From UBA8752 sp042095055 (GTDB lineage Bacteria > Bacteroidota > Bacteroidia > Flavobacteriales_D > Sanyastnellaceae), in the NCBI GenBank assembly GCA_042095055.1, contig JBELBZ010000004.1, positions 42,037 to 106,036 of the forward strand: a stretch of 64,000 nt of DNA. Reading direction: 5' to 3'. Position numbers and translations under genes: made by a program. The notes under the pieces were generated by a model that saw only the letters and a program-made list of their open reading frames with translations, made no database searches and had not been told where the DNA came from. Positions 7,963-16,366 of the stretch are shown piece after piece. Numbering within the stretch: position 1 is the stretch's first letter; every line of letters begins with the position of its first letter.

Positions 7963-10929
7963 ATGCGTTGCCTTTCTTTCCTTTTATTCTTGCTCCTCTC
8001 GGTTGGGGCACAGGCTCAAGTAGACCTGCTCGGGGGTGCTCCTCTTTCTACGACCCCTCCTACCTTTTCATCACAGTCCCATGGGCTTTCTCCCACGGGT
8101 CTGTGGGATGATCCAGCGGCACCATTGCCGACCAACGCCTGGTGGCAAAACCTCGCCTTGGGCGGTGGCGGGCTGACGGTGAACACGCTGCCTTATTTGG
8201 TGCAGCTCGACAACAGTGCTTTGCGTTTTTGTATTCCCGGCAAGGTGGTTTCAGAGAATTACATCCTGACCACATTTACGGACAACCTCAATTTCGGAGC
8301 GGTCCAGGGACTCTCATCACGAAACATCACCGATTACGGTCCACTGCATGTCAGCGTTGACTGGGGCTCGGGCTCGGGTTCCATGCGGACGGACCTCGTG
8401 CGTGGCCAGGCTTATATGACGGCGCATTACAATGGGTTGACCCCTCGCGTTGGGACGGTCCACGCCATCATCAGTGTGAATGGAGGTTCACCAGGGGCCT
8501 CGTCCACCGGCACCAAGTTTGTGCTGCAGCTCAACAACGGACAGACCTGGGTGGTTTACGCGTCAAGCCCGATTACCATGAGCGCATCAGGCGGTGCATT
8601 GGTGGCATCGGGAACGTTCACCGGGTCTCTGCGTGCGGCCATATCAGATGGCAACGATGAAGCTGTTTTGGATGCCCATGCGGGCAGAATTCCTGTTGGC
8701 GGGACGGTTTCTGCCACTGCGACTGGTGACCTCGGTGAGTTGGTCTTCGATTGGGAGACGGAGGGCACTGGTCCGCTGTTGATGTTGGCATTGCCGCACC
8801 ACATGGACGTTCTGGTGTCGCCTTCGACCCCGGGTGTTGTGCGCAATACTTTGAAGGGTGACATGACCGGGATTTCGGGGCTGACTTGGACGATGGAGGA
8901 GCCGCTGACCACCATTGGATTTGAGTCGCCCAATGGCATTGCACCTGCTTTGGAGCAGGATGTTCGCAATGCCTTGGCCCAAGATGTGAACTTCTCTGTG
9001 ACGGCTGCGGACCCTTATTTCGGGGGCAAGCAGTTTTCTGCACTTGGACGCTTGGCGCTGATTGCCGATGAGTTGGGTGAGACGTCATTGGCCAACAGCT
9101 ATCGGAATACGCTGGGTGCTGCCCTTGAGCAGCGTTTGTCCGGCCAGGATGGTGACCCCTTGTTGTACGACAATACGTGGGGTGGGCTGGTCGCTTCTTC
9201 CGGCATCAACAATGCAGGTGCGGCTTTCGGCCAGGGGTATTACAACGACCACCATTTCCATTACGGATATTGGATTTATGCAGCGGCCGCCATGGCCAAA
9301 GGCAATCCGAGCTGGGTGTCGACGTGGGGAGACGAGGTGATGGACCTGATCCGTGACATCGCTGAGCCATCAGGGGCTGACCCGCATTACGGTTACATGC
9401 GCAACAAAGACTGGTTTGTAGGCCATTCATGGGCGGCAGGTTTGTTTGAGTTTGGGGATTCACGCAATCAAGAGAGCTCTTCAGAGGCGGTCAACGCCTG
9501 GTATGGGGTGTACCTCTACGGTTTGGCCATCGAAGACGACCGCATTCGGGACTTGGGCCGGATGATGTTGGCCACAGAACTGCGCGCCACTTGGAAGTAT
9601 TGGCAGATCAACGATGGCGAGGGCATCTACCCAGAGCCGTTTGCTTCCAATAAAGTGGTGGGCATTTTGTGGGGCACCAAGGTGGACCATGCCACGTTCT
9701 TCGGAGCGAACCTCGAGTTTATCCATGGCATCCAGATGTTGCCATTCACGCCCATCACAGAGGAATTGTTGCGGGCAGAGTGGATCGAGGAGGAGTACCC
9801 TGTGGTCTCTTCAGTGCTGGGCAGTCCTGCCTTGGGTGAAGGGTGGAAGGGTTTTATCTACATGGCCCACGCCGTGATTGACCCTGACGCCGCCTGGAGT
9901 GAGGCGGCCACCTTGACGGGGTACGATGATGGCAACACCAAAACCAACACCTTGTATTGGCTGGCCACCAGGCCAGGGATAGGTGACGGCACAGGCGGTG
10001 GTGGCGGCGACGGCGGTGGCGGCGGCACAGTGACCGGTTGTACGGATCCGTCTGCCATCAATTACACATTGAACGCCACCATCGACGATGGCTCTTGCAT
10101 CTTCCCGGTCACTTTGTCGGTGGACATGAACGATCCTTCATCGCCCGACGGCCCCATTTATTTGGCGGGGACGTTCAACGGATGGAATGCGGGATCGGAT
10201 CCTTTGTCTGACCCTGATGGAGATGGCATTTGGACCATTACGATGAACTGGCCGCAGAGTATACAGGAGTACAAATTCACCACGTTCGACTGGGGCGTGT
10301 CGGAGCAGTTTGCTGGAGGTGAGTCTTGTACACTGACGACCGGAGAATTCGTCAACCGCGTGTTGACGGTGGATGGCGCTATCGTCATGCCAGCGGTGTG
10401 TTGGGAAAGCTGTGAAGTCTGTGTGGGCGGCTGTCCAGCGGATGTGGACGCTGACGGAATTTGTGACAACGTTGACCCTTGCGTGGGCGAGTTGGATGCT
10501 TGCGGAATATGCAACGGGCCAGGCGCGGTCTATGACTGCGGGTGTGCGGACATCCCCTCAGGGGACTGCGACTGCAATGGCAACGAGCTCGATGTTCTCG
10601 GGGTCTGCGGTGGCGGTTGCACAGCTGACGCTGATGGAGATGACATATGCGACGATGTCGACCCTTGTGTGGGCGCATACGATGCTGTGGGCATTTGCAA
10701 TGGCTCGTGCCAGAGCGACACGAATGACAACGGCATTTGTGACCAAGATGATGTGGCGGGTTGCACCTACCCTGGAGCCCTGAATTATGCTTCTGGTGCC
10801 ACCATGGATAATGGCAGTTGTGAATTTGACCTGTCCTCAAATTGTCCAGCTGACGTGAACCAAGATGGTTTGGTTGGCGTCTCAGACATCTTGCTCATTC
10901 TGTCTGAATTTGGTCAGACTTGCAATTGA
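7963..10929 (+). CDS. Secreted GH81 endo-beta-1,3-glucanase (laminarinase) with accessory domains
   Basis: This 988-residue exported protein begins with a signal peptide (MRCLSFLLFLLLSVGAQAQ). Residues about 25-670 match glycoside hydrolase family 81: the PTNAWWQNL start motif, NDHHFHYGYW near residue 428 with the candidate acid Asp, and RNQESSSEAVNAW near 503-508 with the two Glu residues of the active site. The family cleaves beta-1,3-glucans such as laminarin. A Gly-rich linker (nt about 9988-10029) leads to a GCTDPSAINY module. Next come a starch-binding-like beta domain (IYLAGTFNGWN) and Cys- and Asp-rich thrombospondin-3-like repeats. A second GCTYPGALNY module follows, and finally a dockerin-like terminus, CPADVNQDGLVGVSDILLIL, ending FGQTCN. 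No standard type IX sorting domain is present. It is inferred to act on algal laminarin outside the cell. Confidence 0.93.
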   Translation: MRCLSFLLFLLLSVGAQAQVDLLGGAPLSTTPPTFSSQSHGLSPTGLWDDPAAPLPTNAWWQNLALGGGGLTVNTLPYLVQLDNSALRFCIPGKVVSENYILTTFTDNLNFGAVQGLSSRNITDYGPLHVSVDWGSGSGSMRTDLVRGQAYMTAHYNGLTPRVGTVHAIISVNGGSPGASSTGTKFVLQLNNGQTWVVYASSPITMSASGGALVASGTFTGSLRAAISDGNDEAVLDAHAGRIPVGGTVSATATGDLGELVFDWETEGTGPLLMLALPHHMDVLVSPSTPGVVRNTLKGDMTGISGLTWTMEEPLTTIGFESPNGIAPALEQDVRNALAQDVNFSVTAADPYFGGKQFSALGRLALIADELGETSLANSYRNTLGAALEQRLSGQDGDPLLYDNTWGGLVASSGINNAGAAFGQGYYNDHHFHYGYWIYAAAAMAKGNPSWVSTWGDEVMDLIRDIAEPSGADPHYGYMRNKDWFVGHSWAAGLFEFGDSRNQESSSEAVNAWYGVYLYGLAIEDDRIRDLGRMMLATELRATWKYWQINDGEGIYPEPFASNKVVGILWGTKVDHATFFGANLEFIHGIQMLPFTPITEELLRAEWIEEEYPVVSSVLGSPALGEGWKGFIYMAHAVIDPDAAWSEAATLTGYDDGNTKTNTLYWLATRPGIGDGTGGGGGDGGGGGTVTGCTDPSAINYTLNATIDDGSCIFPVTLSVDMNDPSSPDGPIYLAGTFNGWNAGSDPLSDPDGDGIWTITMNWPQSIQEYKFTTFDWGVSEQFAGGESCTLTTGEFVNRVLTVDGAIVMPAVCWESCEVCVGGCPADVDADGICDNVDPCVGELDACGICNGPGAVYDCGCADIPSGDCDCNGNELDVLGVCGGGCTADADGDDICDDVDPCVGAYDAVGICNGSCQSDTNDNGICDQDDVAGCTYPGALNYASGATMDNGSCEFDLSSNCPADVNQDGLVGVSDILLILSEFGQTCN

Positions 10930-10952
10930 ATAAAAGGAAAACATTCATCACG

Positions 10953-10980
10953 AAAAAGCCCGGCGAAAGCCGGGCTTTTT
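10953..10980. terminator. Bidirectional rho-independent terminator
   Basis: A perfect hairpin with stem GCCCGGC / GCCGGGC and a GAAA tetraloop is flanked by A5 on the left and T5 on the right. It can therefore stop transcription from the glucanase gene on plus and lies just beyond the tRNA-Cys gene on minus. Confidence 0.9.
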
Positions 10981-10982
10981 GT

Positions 10983-11056
10983 TGGAGGTCTGGAGCGGAT
11001 TCGAACCGCTGTAGCAGCTTTTGCAGAGCTGAGCCTAGCCACTCGGCCACCAGACC
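10983..11056 (-). tRNA. tRNA-Cys (GCA)
   Basis: The minus strand folds as a full cloverleaf. The acceptor stem is GGTCTGG/CCAGACC, the D arm is GCC...GGC, and the anticodon stem CAGCT/AGCTG encloses loop CTGCAAA with anticodon GCA. The T arm is AGCGG-TTCGAAT-CCGCT, and the discriminator U is followed by an encoded CCA. U73 is the expected identity element for tRNA-Cys. Confidence 0.96.
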
Positions 11057-11133
11057 AGTTTTCCCCACCGTTGCGGGGATGCAAATATACGGAAGGTGTA
11101 CCGCAGGGTTTCATTCAGTCTAATTTTCATGCC

Positions 11134-11997
11134 GTGGAAAGGAGGGAAGCAAGGGGTCCTGTATGGCGCGCATGGCCAGCCAATGTGCTGACGCTGATGA
11201 ATTTGGGGTCCGGTGCATTGGTGTGTTGGTGGGCCGCATCGGAGTTTGATTTAGGTTGGTCGCCGGCCGAATGGCTGGCTTCTTTGGGCATGTTGGAGTC
11301 TTGGATGGACCTCACAGGGGCCGGGGAAAGGCGCGTTGCAGGACTGCAATGGATGATGGCGGTGTGGATGTTCGGTCAATTGTGTGACCTGCTCGATGGA
11401 GCTGTGGCCCGATGGATGGGCGCTCAGAATGGACAAGGTGCCATGCTGGACTCCATGGCCGACTTGATTTCCGCAGGCTTGGCTCCCGCCTTTGTTGGCA
11501 TGGCATTGATGATGGAGTGGCAAGCCATGGGGATCCTTCCAAAAGCACTCGGAGCGCTGACATTGTTGCCCCTTTCGGTCGCAATGGCTGCGGCCTGGCG
11601 GCTGGCACGGTTTTCACTCAAAGCGACCTTCGAGGGCACTGCTGCTGATACAACTTCAGGGGACTTTGAGGGGATCCCTGCCCCATTTGCTGCACTGTAT
11701 TGGGGCGGAGTGCTCTTGATTTGGTCACAGAGTTCAGGAATGGAAGGTCAATGGTTGTGGATTTTGGGCCTTCTGGGGGCCACGCTCTTGCCCTTGGGCA
11801 TGGTGTCCACTTGGCCTCAGGTGGGCTTTAAACATTGGGGGGCCAACAAGCAGTGGGATGCCCTGCGTTTGACTTGGCTTCTGACGGTGCTGTTGGTTTG
11901 TCTCTTTTTGAGGCCTGCTGGTATTGTTGTTGCCTTAATTTCGTACCCGTTGTTTGGGGCCATGAGTCACCGGTTCCTCTCAAAGAAATCGCACTGA
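11134..11997 (+). CDS. pssA: CDP-diacylglycerol--serine O-phosphatidyltransferase
   Basis: This polytopic inner-membrane enzyme makes phosphatidylserine, the precursor of phosphatidylethanolamine. The CDP-alcohol phosphotransferase signature is complete: DLLDGAVARW followed by G, then LDSMAD, matching DxxDGxxARx8Gx3Dx3D. Hydrophobic segments follow to the C-terminus. The start is uncertain. GTG at 11134 gives the short N-terminal leader before WPANVLTLMNLGSG that is usual for the family. The frame stays open back to TTG 11071, and the first in-frame ATG lies inside the first membrane segment. The stop is 2 bases from purS. Confidence 0.92.
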   Translation: MERREARGPVWRAWPANVLTLMNLGSGALVCWWAASEFDLGWSPAEWLASLGMLESWMDLTGAGERRVAGLQWMMAVWMFGQLCDLLDGAVARWMGAQNGQGAMLDSMADLISAGLAPAFVGMALMMEWQAMGILPKALGALTLLPLSVAMAAAWRLARFSLKATFEGTAADTTSGDFEGIPAPFAALYWGGVLLIWSQSSGMEGQWLWILGLLGATLLPLGMVSTWPQVGFKHWGANKQWDALRLTWLLTVLLVCLFLRPAGIVVALISYPLFGAMSHRFLSKKSH

Positions 11998-11999
11998 AT

Positions 12000-12266
12000 A
12001 TGCACTTCCACGCGGCCATTGACATTCTCCCCCTTCCTGGCCTCCTTGACCCTCAGGGCAAGGCGGTGACGAACAACCTTCCCAACATTGGCTTGGGTCA
12101 GCTCACGAATGTTCGGATCGGCAAGCACATCACCCTTGACATCGAAGCAGATACCCGCGAGGATGCGGAGCGCTTGGTAGGTGAAGCGTGTGAAAAGCTG
12201 TTGGCCAACCCCATCATGGAGCGTTTTGAGTTCCGGGTGTTCACCGCAGAGGAAGCCGCACTTTAA
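12000..12266 (+). CDS. purS: Phosphoribosylformylglycinamidine synthase subunit PurS
   Basis: This 88-residue protein has the PurS fold pattern: an N-terminal strand with LPLPGLLDPQGKAV, then NIGLGQLTNVRIGKHITLDI and a C-terminal helix and strand (LANPIMERFEF). PurS is the small subunit that bridges PurL and PurQ in purine synthesis and shuttles ammonia. The ATG begins 3 bases after the pssA stop, which suggests co-transcription. purL and purQ are not in the window. Confidence 0.92.
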   Translation: MHFHAAIDILPLPGLLDPQGKAVTNNLPNIGLGQLTNVRIGKHITLDIEADTREDAERLVGEACEKLLANPIMERFEFRVFTAEEAAL

Positions 12267-12426
12267 CAGCCCCCTTTTTTGTGCTGCGGGTAAGCTGACC
12301 GGGCTTGATGTCGTTTTGCCCAAGTGCGCATTCAAACCTTCGTGCACAGGTTTGGACATGCCCAGCGAAAGTGGCACGCCCTTTTGCTCTACTTTGCACC
12401 GATTCCCTAAGATTCACATCGACTTC

Positions 12427-14619
12427 ATGAGCCGTTTTTCTCCCTGTTTGGCGCTGCTTTGCGCCGCTACCTTTGCCGCCTGTTCAACCACGGATTCCGA
12501 GATGCCCAATTCTGAAATGCCTGCAGCCCCTGATGCAAAAAAGATTCCTTTGGAGTTGACGGACCACGGGGATACCCGCGTCGATGACTACTTCTGGATG
12601 CGCCTGAGCGACGAGCAGAAAAAAGCAGAAACTCCAGATGCCCAAACGCAGGATGTACTGGATTACCTGACTGAAGAAAACGCGTACATCGATGGAGCCT
12701 TGGCACACACCAAGGACCTGCAAGACCAGCTGTTCGATGAAATTGTAGGTCGGATTAAAAAGGACGACCGCAGTGTTCCGGTCAAGGACCGCGGGTATTG
12801 GTATTACACCCGCTATGAAGAGGGCAAGGAGTACGCCATCAATTGCCGGAAGCCTGCTGGTGATGAGACAAAATATGAGGAATGTGGTGGTGAGGAAGAG
12901 GTCATGATGGACCAAAATGTCATGGCCGAAGGGCATGATTACTTCTCTATGGGGGGCATGCGTGTGAGCGATGACAACAACCTGTTGGCCTTTGCGGTGG
13001 ATACAGTGAGCCGACGTCAGTACACGGTGCATTTCAAGGATTTGTCTACCGGTGAGATTTTGGCCGATGAGATTCCCTTGACCACAGGCGGCGCCACTTG
13101 GGCCGCTGACAACAAGACCGTATTCTACACGCGGAAGGACGAGCAGACTTTGCGGAGCAATCAGGTGTTCCGCCATGTGCTGGGGACCTCGGTTGAGGAT
13201 GACGTTTTGGTTTTTGAAGAGGAGGACGAGACGTTTGCTTGTGGGGTGTACCGCACCAAGAGCGACGCTTATTTGGTGATTTACACCTCTCAGACATTGT
13301 CTCAGGAGTACCGGGTGCTGGCGGCCGATGACCCCACTGGGGAGTGGAAGGTATTTCAGCCCCGTGAGCGCGACCTCGAATACGGCATCAGCCATTACGG
13401 AGACCATTTCTATGTCGTCACCAACCTCGACGCCAAGAACTTCCGCCTGATGAAGACCCCGGTGAACGCCACGACCAAGGACAACTGGGAGGAGGTCATC
13501 CCGCACAGGGACGATGTGTTGCTCGAAGGCATTGAGATTTTCAAGGACTTCCTCGTTGTAGAAGAGCGCAAGAATGGCCTCAACCAGATTCGGATCAAAA
13601 GCTGGGACGGAGCCAAGGATGAATACTTGGAGTTCAACGACCCTGCCTATACCTGTGGCACGAGATCGAACCCCGACTTCAACACTGAGATTTTGCGGTT
13701 TGGCTACAGTTCCATGACCACGCCGAGCAGTTCCTATGACCACAACATGCGGACCGGTGAGCGGACTCTGCTCAAGCAACAGGAAGTCGTCGACGAGAAC
13801 TTTTCTCCGGACAACTACACTTCAGAGCGCCTGATGGTCGAGGTCCGCGACGGTGTCAAAGTACCGGTGAGCATGGTGTACCGCAAGGGCACAAAGCGCG
13901 ACGGAAACAACCCCTTCTTGCTCTATGCGTACGGCAGTTACGGCAGCAGCATGGATCCTTATTTCTCGAGTGTTCGCCTCTCATTGCTGGACCGCGGATT
14001 CGTTTATGCCATTGCACACATCCGTGGAGGTCAGGAGATGGGACGCCAATGGTATGAAGACGGCAAGCTGCTCAAGAAGCAGAATACCTTCAATGACTTT
14101 GAAGATGTGGGCCGTGCGATGGTGGAGATGAAGTACACATCACCCGAGCACCTCTACGCCATGGGCGGTTCTGCAGGAGGTCTGTTGATGGGCGCTGTGA
14201 TGAACCAGGCACCGGAGCTGTTCAATGGTGTGGTGGCAGCGGTTCCGTTTGTGGACGTCATCAACACCATGCTCGACGAGTCCATTCCATTGACCACCTT
14301 TGAATTTGACGAGTGGGGAAATCCGAAGAACGAGGAGTATTACCACTACATGAAGTCATACAGCCCGTATGACCAAGTGAAGGCGCAGGAATACCCCAAT
14401 ACATTGGTGACCACAGGGTATTGGGACAGCCAGGTGCAGTATTGGGAGCCCGCGAAATGGGTGGCCAAGTTGCGCGACTATCACAAGGGCGAAAACCTTT
14501 TGCTCTTCCACACCAATATGGACGCTGGTCACGGGGGCCAATCCGGTCGTTTCCGCCGTTACCGTGAAACCGCATTGGAATATGCGTTCATGATGGACTT
14601 GGAAGGCATCACCGAGTAA
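12427..14619 (+). CDS. ptrB: Prolyl oligopeptidase family (S9A) lipoprotein, oligopeptidase B-like
   Basis: This 730-residue serine peptidase has a lipoprotein signal (MSRFSPCLALLCAATFAAC, lipobox Cys about residue 19), so it is likely anchored to the cell envelope. Residues about 40-450 form the propeller domain starting with DHGDTRVDDYFWMR. The C-terminal alpha/beta-hydrolase holds the triad: Ser582 in YAMGGSAGG, Asp667 in TGYWDSQV and His702 in DAGHGG. Oligopeptidase B cleaves short peptides after basic residues; the exact specificity is inferred from overall similarity. The open frame extends upstream to 12181, but that part overlaps purS and lacks family sequence, so the ATG at 12427 directly before the signal peptide is chosen. 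Confidence 0.93.
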   Translation: MSRFSPCLALLCAATFAACSTTDSEMPNSEMPAAPDAKKIPLELTDHGDTRVDDYFWMRLSDEQKKAETPDAQTQDVLDYLTEENAYIDGALAHTKDLQDQLFDEIVGRIKKDDRSVPVKDRGYWYYTRYEEGKEYAINCRKPAGDETKYEECGGEEEVMMDQNVMAEGHDYFSMGGMRVSDDNNLLAFAVDTVSRRQYTVHFKDLSTGEILADEIPLTTGGATWAADNKTVFYTRKDEQTLRSNQVFRHVLGTSVEDDVLVFEEEDETFACGVYRTKSDAYLVIYTSQTLSQEYRVLAADDPTGEWKVFQPRERDLEYGISHYGDHFYVVTNLDAKNFRLMKTPVNATTKDNWEEVIPHRDDVLLEGIEIFKDFLVVEERKNGLNQIRIKSWDGAKDEYLEFNDPAYTCGTRSNPDFNTEILRFGYSSMTTPSSSYDHNMRTGERTLLKQQEVVDENFSPDNYTSERLMVEVRDGVKVPVSMVYRKGTKRDGNNPFLLYAYGSYGSSMDPYFSSVRLSLLDRGFVYAIAHIRGGQEMGRQWYEDGKLLKKQNTFNDFEDVGRAMVEMKYTSPEHLYAMGGSAGGLLMGAVMNQAPELFNGVVAAVPFVDVINTMLDESIPLTTFEFDEWGNPKNEEYYHYMKSYSPYDQVKAQEYPNTLVTTGYWDSQVQYWEPAKWVAKLRDYHKGENLLLFHTNMDAGHGGQSGRFRRYRETALEYAFMMDLEGITE

Positions 14620-14707
14620 ACAGGCCTTCTGGGCTTTCTGTTGTCGGTGCTTTCTGAGGTTCATGTGGATTGAAACATCTGAAGCGGGGGAGACGTAAAA
14701 TCGGGGT

Positions 14708-16366
14708 ATGCAACAATTCTATTGTCGGTTGCCTTGGGCGCCAGGTATGGCTTTGATGTTGGCTGTTTCACTGCTGGTGTTCAGCGGATGTGAGCGTCCA
14801 GCCGAAGAGTTTGAGGTGCCGTCTTGGACACCCATCCTCGCGGTTCCCTTGGTGGATACCCAATTCGATTTAGAAGATGTTTTGCAGGTCCTTTCAGACA
14901 GCTTGGACACTGTTCCTGTCATTGGGCTCGAAGGTGGGCGTTTGGCTTTTGTGCACTCAGAGGATTTTACAGGCACGCTGGCCGAGGATTGGCTGATGTT
15001 GCCTGAAGTGGTGGAGTCGGCTGAATTGGTGTTGGACGAACTGCTGGCAACGGCGATCAATACTTCACCACCGAACACGGTGGTGACGCTGTCCGACAGC
15101 ATGAAGTCCGAAATGACGGTGGATGCGCCTCCAGGAGCATTGGTGGACCTCATTGTGTTGGCAGAAGGAGAACTTTCGCTGACGGTAACCTCGACCATGG
15201 GGGACGCAGTGGGGGGACAGTTGACCATTCCTGAGCTGTTGGACCCCGCTGGTACGCCATGGAGTGCTGTATGGTCGCCGGATATGCTTGAGGGAGGAAG
15301 TTTTGTGGTTACCGAAGACCTTGCCGGTTGGAGCATCGAACCCGAAAACCTGAACGTTCAAGACACCAATGTGGTGCGGGCGCTGTTTGATGTGTTTGTC
15401 ACCAATGACCCTGCACATACGGCACAAGAGGGGGAGTCACTTTCCGCGGCTTTTGTCATGGACGGCCTGGAGTTTGAGCGCGTCGAAGGTGACTTCGGGT
15501 CGTCAGCCATTTATTTGGAAGAGGGCACGACCACGGTGGCGCTGTTTGACGACCGATTTACGGTGTCGGGGTTGGCCATTGAAGAGGCGACGATTTCTGT
15601 CGAAGTGACCAATGGCTTTGGCGTTGAAGCCATATTGGATTCTGTGGCCTTGAGGGCGGTTGACGATGGAGTGGTGACCAACGAATTGGAGTCTGAGGCC
15701 CCACCATTGGTCGTTCCCCCAGCGACAGGAAGTGCGCAATCGCCTTCAGTAACGTCTTGGTTTATGGACGCCACGAACAGCAACATCACGTCATTCGTTT
15801 CTGCGGAGCCGCAGTTGCTGGAGTTGTCAGCTTGGGTGACGTCAAACCCGAATGGGTTTGACCCTTTGAATCCAAATTTTGTCGACGCCGATGGATTTGT
15901 GACGGGTGAAATGAGGGTAGAAGTTCCATTGGCCCTGCGCTTAGAGCAATTGGATTTTGTGGACACCCTCGACGCTACTTTGGCGTTTGAAGAGGAGGAT
16001 TTGCAAGTGGACTCTGCTGAGTTGAGGCTGATTCTCCACAATGGTTTTCCGTTTGGTGTTGATGTCGCTGTTACGTTTCTGGATGAATTTGGAGCGCCTT
16101 TGGACAGCTTGAGTATGGCGCCATTGCCCCTGTTTACCATGCCTGTTTTGGATGGATCGGGGGAGCCGTTAGAGCCTGCCGTTTTTGTGTACGACCTGCC
16201 TTTGAACTGGGACCGTGCCGACCGTTTGCAGTCTATGAGCAGTGTGGTGATCCGCGCTTGGTCGTCTACTGCAGAGGCGCAAAATGGTGAAACGGTCTAC
16301 TTGAATGAGAATCAGGCATTGCGCCTGGAATTGGCGGCAAAAATTTATGCGCGTGTTGACCAGTGA
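14708..16366 (+). CDS. Exported lipoprotein of unknown function
   Basis: This 552-residue protein has a hydrophobic N-terminus ending in a lipobox (LLVFSGCERPAEEF), so it is probably lipidated. The rest is acidic and rich in Val, Thr and Leu with alternating patterns such as SAELVLDELLAT and VDSAELRLILHNGFPFGVDV, suggesting stacked beta-sandwich domains. I recognise no catalytic motif. It overlaps the next gene by 20 bases, so the two are almost certainly co-expressed, and that partner looks like an outer-membrane beta-barrel. An envelope role as a pair is an inference. Confidence 0.8.
   Translation: MQQFYCRLPWAPGMALMLAVSLLVFSGCERPAEEFEVPSWTPILAVPLVDTQFDLEDVLQVLSDSLDTVPVIGLEGGRLAFVHSEDFTGTLAEDWLMLPEVVESAELVLDELLATAINTSPPNTVVTLSDSMKSEMTVDAPPGALVDLIVLAEGELSLTVTSTMGDAVGGQLTIPELLDPAGTPWSAVWSPDMLEGGSFVVTEDLAGWSIEPENLNVQDTNVVRALFDVFVTNDPAHTAQEGESLSAAFVMDGLEFERVEGDFGSSAIYLEEGTTTVALFDDRFTVSGLAIEEATISVEVTNGFGVEAILDSVALRAVDDGVVTNELESEAPPLVVPPATGSAQSPSVTSWFMDATNSNITSFVSAEPQLLELSAWVTSNPNGFDPLNPNFVDADGFVTGEMRVEVPLALRLEQLDFVDTLDATLAFEEEDLQVDSAELRLILHNGFPFGVDVAVTFLDEFGAPLDSLSMAPLPLFTMPVLDGSGEPLEPAVFVYDLPLNWDRADRLQSMSSVVIRAWSSTAEAQNGETVYLNENQALRLELAAKIYARVDQ

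Noticed and set aside
9985..10030. GC-rich GGT/GGC repeat as a possible CRISPR or DNA repeat element
   Set aside because: It encodes a Gly-rich protein linker between the GH81 and accessory domains and has no spacer structure.
11071..11133. TTG at 11071 as start of pssA
   Set aside because: It would add a polar leader unlike the family and begins just outside the tRNA; GTG 11134 gives the normal short N-terminus.
12181..12426. Upstream extension of the oligopeptidase gene
   Set aside because: It overlaps purS in another frame and puts a signal peptide in the middle of the chain.
12267..12426. Regulatory element or small gene between purS and the oligopeptidase gene
   Set aside because: No hairpin with a T-tract, riboswitch-like fold or coding pattern could be supported; a TACTTTG near 12391-12402 resembles the Bacteroidota -7 box but has no matching -33 element.
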